The notes beneath the pieces were generated by a model that was not told the origin of the DNA, searched no databases, and was given only the letters and a program-made list of their open reading frames with translations. A stretch of 5,678 bases of DNA, taken from contig JAITHQ010000024.1 in assembly GCA_031279925.1 (NCBI GenBank), positions 1 through 5,678 on the forward strand. Direction: 5' to 3'. This DNA comes from Treponema sp. (lineage in GTDB: Bacteria > Spirochaetota > Spirochaetia > Treponematales > Breznakiellaceae). Shown here piece by piece: positions 1-5,147 of this stretch (the stretch's first letter is position 1; each line of letters opens with the position of its first letter). The position numbers and the translations under genes were made by a program.

Positions 1-285
1 TCGCTGTATGAAACGTTTCCGCCGGCCGAAGCGAAACGTATCAGGGACAAACTGGAAATCCATTACACCCCGAAACACGGCAGATGGCTCAACATGGCGG
101 AGATAGAGATACATGTGCTGGTAGATCACCGGCTGTCTAAACGAGTGCCGGCAATGGAACAGATGAAGCAAGAAGTGAAAGCGTGGAACCGTATGCGAAA
201 TAAAGCCGCAAACAAAATCAACTGGAGGTTTACCGCCGAAGATGCGCGGATAAAACTTCATCGCCTTTATCCACTATTTGTATAA
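1..285 (+). CDS. IS630-family transposase, C-terminal part (5' end outside window)
   Basis: DDE-type cut-and-paste transposase that moves its own IS element. The frame is open from the first base of the window to a TAA at 283-285 and encodes 94 residues. The fragment contains HYTPKHGRWLNMAEIE (about residues 21-36), the hallmark block of the IS630/DDE_3 group. One of the glutamates in MAEIE is expected to be the last catalytic acid of the DDE triad. A basic tail with RNKAANKINWRFTAEDARIKL follows, as is usual at the end of this family. Full-length members have roughly 340-370 residues, so about three quarters of the protein, including both catalytic aspartates, lies to the left of the window. 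The ATG at 94 is an internal methionine, not the start. Nothing in the visible part is broken, but whether the whole gene is intact cannot be judged here. Confidence 0.87.
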   Translation, partial: SLYETFPPAEAKRIRDKLEIHYTPKHGRWLNMAEIEIHVLVDHRLSKRVPAMEQMKQEVKAWNRMRNKAANKINWRFTAEDARIKLHRLYPLFV

Positions 286-332
286 TGAGGTGATACTAGT
301 TCATAACAAACACTAATTGTAAACAGACACTA
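1..332 (+). mobile_element. Right-hand part of an IS630-type insertion sequence
   Basis: The transposase stop is followed by about 45 bp of AT-rich DNA that ends in ACAGACACTA (323-332). The reverse complement of this 10-mer, TAGTGTCTGT, recurs at 5006-5015, and the similarity extends to 13 of 15 bases. IS630 elements insert at TA, so the likely right boundary is after the C at 330, with TA at 331-332 as the target dinucleotide. A second ACACTA copy at 310-315 could be a subterminal repeat. The boundary is inferred because the left end of this element is not in the window. Confidence 0.5.
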
Positions 333-372
333 GAGAGTAACAGGAATTATAATAATCTTACTTTTTCTGCAG

Positions 373-387
373 CTTCGTTATACGAAG
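373..387. other. Small hairpin in the gap between the IS and the AT-rich gene
   Basis: CTTCGT (373-378), a TAT loop, then ACGAAG (382-387) form a perfect 6-bp stem. It lies 22 bases beyond the stop of the minus-strand ORF ending at 409. No U-rich tract follows on the minus strand, so it is at best a weak transcript end. The rest of 333-408 shows no gene. Confidence 0.25.
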
Positions 388-408
388 TGGAGGCGTACAC
401 CATTATTT

Positions 409-717
409 TTATTCTTTTATTTCCTCAATATATTCTTTTATTATTTTCTCTATTGTTTCTTTGTTATTATTTAAATTTTCATAAAAACCTGTTTCCATTG
501 TTCCTATTAATTTTATTATTCCAATAAATCTATATTCATTGGCAATTTTTATATTATTATCTTTAAGGCAATTCCCTATTTCATTCGCGTTTGATTGCCC
601 TTCAACTGTAATTCTTTCCCTGCGTCTATTCTCGCGGATCAAAGCCGCTTCAGGGGTTCCTATTTTTGCCGGCATTTTTAATTGTCTATCCATTTCCATA
701 ATAATTTCATCAGCCAA
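409..717 (-). CDS. Hypothetical protein, probable C-terminal half of a frameshifted gene
   Basis: This 102-residue reading frame starts at TTG (715-717) and overlaps the end of the upstream frame (710-1000), with an ATG seven codons in. I do not recognise it as an independent protein. It is rich in Asn, Lys, Glu and Ile, with a basic stretch near residues 29-36 (RENRRRER) and a strongly charged, probably helical C-terminus. There is no signal peptide, membrane segment or known motif. No convincing Shine-Dalgarno sequence precedes the TTG. Removing one A from the A8 run at 722-729 makes the upstream frame read straight into this one, giving a junction QEKNTLADEI and a combined protein of about 196 residues. 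It is therefore best read as the second half of one gene. The base composition is very AT-rich compared with the ppk1 operon. Separate translation by coupling is possible but less likely. Confidence 0.5.
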   Translation of the reverse strand: MADEIIMEMDRQLKMPAKIGTPEAALIRENRRRERITVEGQSNANEIGNCLKDNNIKIANEYRFIGIIKLIGTMETGFYENLNNNKETIEKIIKEYIEEIKE

Positions 718-1000
718 TGTATTTTTTTTCCTGCCTTAAAAGTCTGATTTCAAGCCCTCGTATTGAATGTATAAATGTCCATATATTATAATTTTGATCA
801 AATTTTATTTCGCGGGTTAATTTTATACAATTCTTTGCCAATTCAATTTCATCAAAAATATACAGCCAATATATTAAATGGCATAAATTTTCCACATCTT
901 TACTATTTTTAAAAGATAATTTTTTATCTAACGCTTTACAAAGGCTTTTAATTTTATTATTTGTACATTTTCCAGCAATTGTTTCAAACAAATTTTCCAT
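710..1000 (-). CDS. Hypothetical AT-rich protein, N-terminal half; weakly DUF6707-like
   Basis: A 96-residue frame starts at ATG (998-1000), supported by a strong GGAGGT ribosome-binding site five bases upstream. The product looks all-helical and soluble. Residues about 34-62 hold an aromatic-rich helix pair with HLIYWLYIFDEIELAKNC, and a second block has NIWTFIHSIRGLEIRLLRQ (about 72-90). The spacing of aromatic and hydrophobic residues recalls helical-repeat immunity-type families, and from memory the pattern resembles DUF6707; this is a tentative family guess, not a search result. The frame ends at TGA (710-712) just after the A8 run, in the middle of what looks like a continuing helix, which suggests that the stop is premature and that the protein originally continued into 409-717. 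The sequence is much more AT-rich than the operon to its right (14 of 60 G+C in 841-900) and sits beside an IS, which fits acquisition by transfer. No toxin partner is visible. Function unknown. Confidence 0.6.
   Translation of the reverse strand: MENLFETIAGKCTNNKIKSLCKALDKKLSFKNSKDVENLCHLIYWLYIFDEIELAKNCIKLTREIKFDQNYNIWTFIHSIRGLEIRLLRQEKKYIG
722..729 (-). other. A8 homopolymer at the frame junction
   Basis: On the minus strand a run of eight A follows the GGCAG of the upstream frame (codons GAA AAA AAA TAC). With seven A the frame would be GAA AAA AAT ACA and would continue without a stop to 409. The run is therefore the likely site of an indel mutation, a sequencing error or transcriptional slippage. 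Confidence 0.6.
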
Positions 1001-1005
1001 TTTAC

Positions 1006-1011
1006 ACCTCC
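1006..1011 (-). promoter_or_regulatory. Ribosome-binding site GGAGGT
   Basis: GGAGGT lies five bases before the ATG at 998-1000. It is close to a consensus Shine-Dalgarno sequence and is the main reason for choosing that start. It also argues that the AT-rich gene is, or recently was, a real translated gene. Confidence 0.7.
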
Positions 1012-1020
1012 AAAACAGGT

Positions 1021-1057
1021 TTTATACTAAAAAACCATATGTTTTTTACTATGTCAA
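1021..1057 (-). promoter_or_regulatory. Possible promoter and operator-like palindrome for the AT-rich gene
   Basis: A perfect -35 hexamer TTGACA lies at 1052-1057 on the minus strand. Candidate -10 hexamers are TAGTAT (1024-1029, spacer 22) and TATAAA (1021-1026, spacer 25). Both spacers are longer than the usual 16-18, so the promoter call is weak. Between them is an 8-bp inverted repeat with a 5-base spacer (1028-1035 and 1041-1048; arms TAAAAAAC and GTTTTTTA), placed where a repressor or activator could act. The start of transcription would be near 1015, leaving a very short leader. Confidence 0.3.
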
Positions 1058-1182
1058 GTCCTTTTAATGCATATTTTTCAGTATTTTTTTATTCAATAAA
1101 TTCCCAACCATTTTAGCACCCATTGCACATAACTGAGGCATAACAGCAATTCATATTCAAAAAGAATACTACCGTTAAATAT

Positions 1183-1216
1183 AAAAAGTTCAAATAGTTT
1201 ACTATTTGAACTTTTT
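1183..1216. terminator. Perfect palindrome, probable bidirectional intrinsic terminator
   Basis: Two 16-base arms (1183-1198 and 1201-1216) are exact reverse complements separated by TT; sterically this is a 15-bp stem with a TTTA loop. The core is GTTCAAATAG, flanked by five A on one side and five T on the other, so on either strand the RNA stem ends in a U run. It lies 98 bases past the stop of the methyltransferase gene and upstream of the next minus-strand gene, as expected for the end of the ppk1 operon. The stem has few G-C pairs, so termination strength is uncertain. Confidence 0.6.
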
Positions 1217-1314
1217 ACCTTATTCCCCCCTTATCAGAAGTAATTCCAATACAGCACAACAGGAAGACAGTTTGCAATGGCCGTTTCAGCGAAAATATGT
1301 TTTTCTGGAAAGCG

Positions 1315-2682
1315 TTACAACGCCCGGTAAAATCCGCACTTGAGGTAGAGGGATTCATCATAACCGGCAAGGACAGGGTGATCCTGCGACTGGCAGTGGA
1401 AATCAATCTGTATAAGGCGGCGTTCCGCGTCGGCTGCTGCTGCGGCGATCATGTGTTTGAACCGGGCTTCGTCCAGCGCCTGACTGCAGGAACAGCTTAC
1501 CAGTATTCCGCCGGGCCGGAGCAGTTTTATTGCCTGCAGATTAATGTCCCGGTAGCCCCGCAGAGCGCCGCTCAGGGCTGTACGGGATTTTGCAAACGCC
1601 GGAGGATCAAGAATCACCATATCGAACTGTTCCCTTTTCCGCACCGCGCCGCGCAGAAAATCGAATATATCGGCCTCGATTGCCGTAATGCGTCCTTCGA
1701 CCCCGTTTAGCGCGGCATTTTTTTGCAGTGTTTCCAGCGCCGCCGCCGATACGTCAACCGCTGTTACCAGCGCCTGTTCAGCCGCCCGCAGTATATGTAT
1801 GCCAAAACCGCCTGTATAGGAACAGGCATCCAAAATCCACAGCGGTTGTGTTGCATCTTCACTGCGGAGCATGGCGGCATATACAGCCGCCAGCAGGCGG
1901 TTGTCCCGCTGATCCAGAAAATGCCCGGTTTTCTGGCTTTCCAAAAGGTCTATCGCAAAGGGAACGCCATTTGCCGCCGCTTCGCTGTGCGGTTTTTGTG
2001 CCTGCTCAAAAATGACAATGCCCCCGGCGGGAAAAGTTCCCCGAATCAGGCCCTCCCGCAAGGGCAGCCCTTCCAGTTCGCGGACCTTTGCCCCCGATTT
2101 TTCGACAATGCCCTCCGGGGCATCCGCAATAGCGCCTAACACTTCCTCAAGAGCCTGGATTATCATGCCGCGGCGGCAGTCCATACCCCATGCAAGAAAC
2201 TGTATCGAAATCCATGAATGGGGCGGGCCAAGGGCGGCTTCGGCCCCGGCAAAATCTGGCGGACGTTCCAGCATGGATTCAATGCCGGCCAGGGGCCAGC
2301 CTGCAAAACGGTCGATAATAAGCCCCGGAAGAAAATCCGCCTCGGCAAAAACCAGCCGGGCCGAATCGCTGCGCAGGCTGCGGATGCCGTTTCTTCGCTG
2401 CAGCGCCTGCCGGAAACGCCGCTTGAAAAAGCCGCTGTCGATCCCTTCCTTGGAAGGGCTGTAGATGCGGGCAATGATCTTCGAGTTGGGATTGACAATG
2501 GCCCGGCCAAGGTACTGCCTGCGGCTGCTTTCAACATCGGCACATTCACCACATGCAAGAACCGCGCCGCCCTGTTCACCTTTTTTGCCATCCGTTATGT
2601 GATCAATTTCGTTATCGTAGACCCAGGGATGCCCCTGCCATATACGGCCTTCTTCGCCGCTTTTAAGAATTATCCGCTTCAT
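1315..2682 (-). CDS. rlmI: Class I SAM-dependent rRNA methyltransferase, RlmI type
   Basis: A cytoplasmic RNA methyltransferase of 455 residues, most like E. coli RlmI, which makes m5C1962 in 23S rRNA. A PUA-like RNA-binding domain occupies about residues 1-75 (GHPWVYDNEI at 18-27). A linker domain follows, then KTGHFLDQRDNR (251-262), which precedes the Rossmann methyltransferase domain. SAM-binding motif I is CSYTGGFG (287-294), motif IV is LDPPAFAKS (358-366), and GGILVSCSCS (391-400) carries the expected catalytic cysteine, Cys399 by alignment with the FSCSG block of RlmI. The closing DHPV...SLYLK block is also present. RlmI has about 396 residues; the extra ~60 lie mainly between residues about 140 and 215, a region rich in Ala, Gly and Pro. 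The ATG at 2680-2682 overlaps the ppk1 stop as ATGA, which fixes the start and implies translational coupling. The exact target base is inferred from family resemblance; a related target (RlmK- or RlmO-type) cannot be excluded. Confidence 0.85.
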   Translation of the reverse strand: MKRIILKSGEEGRIWQGHPWVYDNEIDHITDGKKGEQGGAVLACGECADVESSRRQYLGRAIVNPNSKIIARIYSPSKEGIDSGFFKRRFRQALQRRNGIRSLRSDSARLVFAEADFLPGLIIDRFAGWPLAGIESMLERPPDFAGAEAALGPPHSWISIQFLAWGMDCRRGMIIQALEEVLGAIADAPEGIVEKSGAKVRELEGLPLREGLIRGTFPAGGIVIFEQAQKPHSEAAANGVPFAIDLLESQKTGHFLDQRDNRLLAAVYAAMLRSEDATQPLWILDACSYTGGFGIHILRAAEQALVTAVDVSAAALETLQKNAALNGVEGRITAIEADIFDFLRGAVRKREQFDMVILDPPAFAKSRTALSGALRGYRDINLQAIKLLRPGGILVSCSCSQALDEARFKHMIAAAAADAERRLIQIDFHCQSQDHPVLAGYDESLYLKCGFYRAL

Positions 2683-4910
2683 TTTTCACCCGCAGGACTG
2701 CGGCGGACAGTAAATTCCTGTTTTACCGGCCAGGGGGTATCCGATTCCCGCGCCGCTCTGGAAAGCATATATTTTTGAACGCGGAAAGGTTTTTCGCCCG
2801 GCGGGGGGCGCAGCCGCGTCCATGTTCCGTCCGCCTTTAGGGAACGCGCCTGGCAGTTGTCGCGGAAATAGGCGCTGAGCATAGCAAGTATCTCCATACG
2901 GATTATTTCATCCTGAACCGGAAACATCAGTTCCACCCGGCGTTCAAGGTTGCGGGGCATCCAGTCCGCGCTTGAAAGGTACAGTTCGTCCGCGCCGCCG
3001 TTTGCGAAATAATAAATCCGTGAATGTTCAAGGTAATGATCAATAATACTTATCACCTGAATATTTTCGGAAAGTTCCGGAAGGCCGGGAATCAAGGTGC
3101 AGACTCCCCGGATGCAGAGCAGAATTTTTACCCCTGCGGCGGAAGCCCGGTACAGGGCGTTGATTATATCCGTATCGGTAAGGGCGTTGAGTTTTGCCAT
3201 GATCTTGCCGGGGTACTTTTGACCTGAACGTTTGGCTTCCCGGTCAATAAGGCCCAGCAGCCGGTGTTTTAGTCCGGCAGGGGCAATTGCCAAACGGCGC
3301 ATGGTTTGGATCAGCGAATAGCCGGTGATCATATTAAAGATCAGTCCCGCATCGTAGGCTATTTCTTCGCGGCAGGTAAAAAGGCAGATATCTTCGTAAA
3401 GTTTTGCCGTTTTTTCGTTGTAATTGCCGGTTGAAAGATGAACGTAGCGTTTTATCCGGTCATGATCCCGGCGCAGTACCATTGTAATTTTTGCGTGTAC
3501 CTTAAGCCGCGAAAGGCCATAAACCACAATTACCCCGGCTTTTTCCAGATGATTCGCCCAGGTGATATTCCGTTCCTCGTCAAAACGGGCCTTTAGTTCC
3601 ACCAGCGCCGTTACATGTTTGCCGTTTAAGGCGGCCTGTTCCAGAGCCCGTACAACCGGGGAAAACACCGCCGGGCTTCCCAGACCGCCGCCTGTGCGGT
3701 ACAGGGCGGTCTTTATCGAAATAACCTGGGGGTCGGCGGCTGCCTCCTGAAAAAAACGGACTACCGGATCAAACGATTGATACGGCAAATACAGCGCCAC
3801 GTCTCCCTGATTGATCCGGTCCCATACCGGCGTGTCCTCGTTAAAACCTGCGGCAGGATAAATCTTCCATGCTTTTTCCTGAAGGTCCTCAAAACCGGCA
3901 ACGCTGGCAAGTTCCAGCAGTTCTCCGGTATTGATGGGGCCGTCAATTTCGTAAAGATCATCAGCGCCCAGGGAAAGCCGTTTTGCCAGCGCGTCCCGCA
4001 GCCTGACGCTGCCGGGGGAATACACCATCCGTACCGCTTCTGATTTTTCCCGTCCCTCAAGGACCTCTTCCATGGCTTCGATAAAGTCCTCGTCCCGCTG
4101 TTCATCCACGGAAAAATCCGCGTCACGGTTAACTTTGAACAGCATACTTTCTTTAACCCGGAAACCAGGAAAAAGGTAGCCCCCCCAGATAAGCATTACA
4201 TCATCCAGCAGCGCCCATTTGTGTTTTTCACCTTCTTCCTGGACTCCGTTTGGATTCTCCTCTGTTCTGGCCGGCTGCGGATCTTCCGGCAGCCAGATAA
4301 TCCGGCTCAAGGCCGCCGGAAGCTGAACCATAACAATCGGTTCTTCAGCCTTTTCCTGTTCTAAAGAAGGAAATTCGGGAACAAGCAGGTAGGCGGCGTT
4401 TATATGACGGCTGCCCAAAAAGGGCAGCGGCTTGTCTTCTTCAATACGCAAAGGGGTAAGAATAGGATAAATCTGCCCCATAAAAAACATTTCAAGAAAA
4501 TCCATTTGGGGAACGGTATAGGAATCCGGGCGCATCAGTTCCAGGCCGCCTTTGGCAAGTCCGGGAAAAATTTCCTTTTTGATACAGTCATACTGGCGGC
4601 GCATAAGGGCGTGAACCTTTTCGGAAACCGCTTTAAGCTGTTCCGCCGGGCTTAATCCAGAAGGATCGGCGAAAAAGCCCGCCTGCCGCTCCAAAACGCC
4701 GGCTCGAAGCGCCCGTTTAATCGCCGCCACCCGCACCATAAAAAATTCATCAAAATTGGAAGCGACAATCGACAAAAAGCGGAACCGTTCAAACAGGGGC
4801 AAATCGCCGCGCATACCTTCCTCAAGTACCCGTTCGTTAAAGTCGATCCATGAAAGATCGCGGTTAAAAAAGAACCGGGGAGAAGAGGCTGATTCGGCGT
4901 TAGTGTCCAT
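2679..4910 (-). CDS. ppk1: Polyphosphate kinase (PPK1)
   Basis: Catalyses reversible transfer of the ATP gamma-phosphate to inorganic polyphosphate; typically membrane-associated or cytoplasmic and linked to stress survival and phosphate storage. The 743-residue product has the four PPK1 domains in order. The N-terminal domain begins FFFNRDLSWIDFNERVLEE (13-31) with SNFDEFF (51-57), whose Asn is the ATP-base contact. The head domain runs to about 340. The first catalytic domain has TALYRTGG (401-408), VELKARFDEERN (437-448), LKVHAK (469-474) with phosphorylated His472, and STGNYNEKTA (493-502). The second has RGVCTLIPGL, DHYLEHSRIYYF with His629 as the second conserved histidine, and YLSSADWMPRN (644-654). 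It is somewhat longer than E. coli PPK (688 residues), owing to an acidic insert at about 207-230 and a basic C-terminal tail after about 690. The ATG at 4908-4910 has only a weak upstream AAGAGAG, about ten bases away. It is the first gene of an operon with the methyltransferase. Confidence 0.97.
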   Translation of the reverse strand: MDTNAESASSPRFFFNRDLSWIDFNERVLEEGMRGDLPLFERFRFLSIVASNFDEFFMVRVAAIKRALRAGVLERQAGFFADPSGLSPAEQLKAVSEKVHALMRRQYDCIKKEIFPGLAKGGLELMRPDSYTVPQMDFLEMFFMGQIYPILTPLRIEEDKPLPFLGSRHINAAYLLVPEFPSLEQEKAEEPIVMVQLPAALSRIIWLPEDPQPARTEENPNGVQEEGEKHKWALLDDVMLIWGGYLFPGFRVKESMLFKVNRDADFSVDEQRDEDFIEAMEEVLEGREKSEAVRMVYSPGSVRLRDALAKRLSLGADDLYEIDGPINTGELLELASVAGFEDLQEKAWKIYPAAGFNEDTPVWDRINQGDVALYLPYQSFDPVVRFFQEAAADPQVISIKTALYRTGGGLGSPAVFSPVVRALEQAALNGKHVTALVELKARFDEERNITWANHLEKAGVIVVYGLSRLKVHAKITMVLRRDHDRIKRYVHLSTGNYNEKTAKLYEDICLFTCREEIAYDAGLIFNMITGYSLIQTMRRLAIAPAGLKHRLLGLIDREAKRSGQKYPGKIMAKLNALTDTDIINALYRASAAGVKILLCIRGVCTLIPGLPELSENIQVISIIDHYLEHSRIYYFANGGADELYLSSADWMPRNLERRVELMFPVQDEIIRMEILAMLSAYFRDNCQARSLKADGTWTRLRPPPGEKPFRVQKYMLSRAARESDTPWPVKQEFTVRRSPAGEK

Positions 4911-4940
4911 TTAATACATTACTCTCTTGGGCGATACATT

Positions 4941-4965
4941 GAGGCTGCTCCAAAACTTCAGTTTT
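4941..4965. repeat. Degenerate solo copy of the GAGGCTGTTGCAAAA repeat in the ppk1 leader
   Basis: Positions 4941-4965 match 5021-5045 base for base except for three positions (4948-4950 region and the last base), sharing GAGGCTG and CAAAACTTCAGTTTT. In the ppk1 transcript this stretch would form a small hairpin (AAAACT, loop GA, AGTTTT) between the predicted start site and the ribosome-binding site. It looks like a decayed half of the palindromic unit found intact at 5021-5058. Confidence 0.6.
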
Positions 4966-4976
4966 AGAATGACTTT

Positions 4977-5004
4977 ATTATAGCGCATTTTGAAAACTTG
5001 ATAA
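4977..5004 (-). promoter_or_regulatory. ppk1: Probable sigma-70 promoter of the ppk1-methyltransferase operon
   Basis: On the minus strand a perfect TATAAT (-10) lies at 4977-4982, and TTATCA (4 of 6 matches to TTGACA) lies at 4999-5004 with a 16-bp spacer. Transcription would start near 4970, leaving a leader of about 60 bases. The -35 box ends one base from the IS630-like end at 5006, so the promoter sits at the very edge of mobile DNA. Confidence 0.5.
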
Positions 5005-5005
5005 A

Positions 5006-5020
5006 TAGTGTCTGTCTATA
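5006..5020 (+). repeat. Probable IS630-type left terminal repeat (solo end)
   Basis: TAGTGTCTGT at 5006-5015 is the exact reverse complement of the IS630 right end at 323-332, and over 15 bases the match is 13 of 15. It begins with TA, the IS630 target dinucleotide. No transposase or matching right end follows within the window, and the MITE-like element begins within or just after it. It is read as a remnant end, perhaps interrupted by the MITE. Confidence 0.4.
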
Positions 5021-5145
5021 GAGGCTGTTGCAAAACTTCAGTTTTGCAACAGCAACCTCTTAAAAATGCACGTTTCGTAAGGCTTTAGCCTGAGAAACTG
5101 CAAGAGCCTGTGCAAAAGTAACCGATTTTTGCAACAGCCTCTATA
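5017..5145. mobile_element. MITE-like element with perfect 19-bp inverted ends
   Basis: Positions 5017-5035 (TATA then GAGGCTGTTGCAAAA) and 5127-5145 are exact reverse complements, enclosing about 91 bp without coding capacity. TATA on each side may be a 4-bp target duplication, a TA duplication, or part of the repeat. The interior is highly folded. A hairpin at 5021-5058 has arms CTGTTGCAAAAC and GTTTTGCAACAG around TTCA. A second at 5067-5102 stacks TGCA, GTTTC and AGGC against their complements around TTTA. A third at 5104-5141 reuses the end repeat with one indel. Similar GGCTGTTGCAAA-type ends occur in several IS families, so a parent IS elsewhere in the genome probably mobilised it; the family is not assigned. 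Confidence 0.65.
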
Positions 5146-5147
5146 AA

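Larger units (their letters stand above)
1001..1314. other. Intergenic region between the AT-rich gene and the methyltransferase gene
   Basis: No supportable gene is present in this 314-base stretch. It holds the ribosome-binding site and possible promoter of the AT-rich gene (1006-1057), an unremarkable AT-rich segment (1058-1182), the palindromic terminator (1183-1216), and about 98 bases between that palindrome and the methyltransferase stop codon. The drop in GC content happens across this region, so an edge of inserted DNA may lie here. Confidence 0.6.

Noticed and set aside
348..353. TATAAT on the plus strand beside the IS end, as an outward-firing promoter
   Set aside because: No -35 box lies at 16-18 bp and no plus-strand gene follows.
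371..390. Similarity to a loxP arm (TATACGAAGT)
   Set aside because: Only one short arm matches and the spacing is wrong for loxP. A 6-bp stem with a 3-base loop is adequately explained by chance.
539..739. Plus-strand 66-residue hydrophobic ORF
   Set aside because: It is antisense to the AT-rich gene. Its Ile/Leu/Phe-rich content comes from the complementary A/T-rich codons, and no ribosome-binding site was seen.
1215..1406. Minus-strand 63-residue ORF
   Set aside because: It overlaps the C-terminal coding part of the methyltransferase in another frame and has no supporting motif.
1297..2778. Plus-strand ORFs opposite the methyltransferase gene (1297-1710, 1723-2139, 1728-2015, 2012-2464, 2218-2778) and the minus-strand frame 2163-2591
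   Set aside because: They lie opposite or out of frame within a gene with clear motifs from end to end. Their translations show no family features, and their openness follows from the GC-rich codon use of the real gene.
3024..4655. ORFs of 62-121 residues inside ppk1 on both strands
   Set aside because: PPK1 motifs cover the whole region in a single frame. These are shadow frames without start signals or recognisable content.
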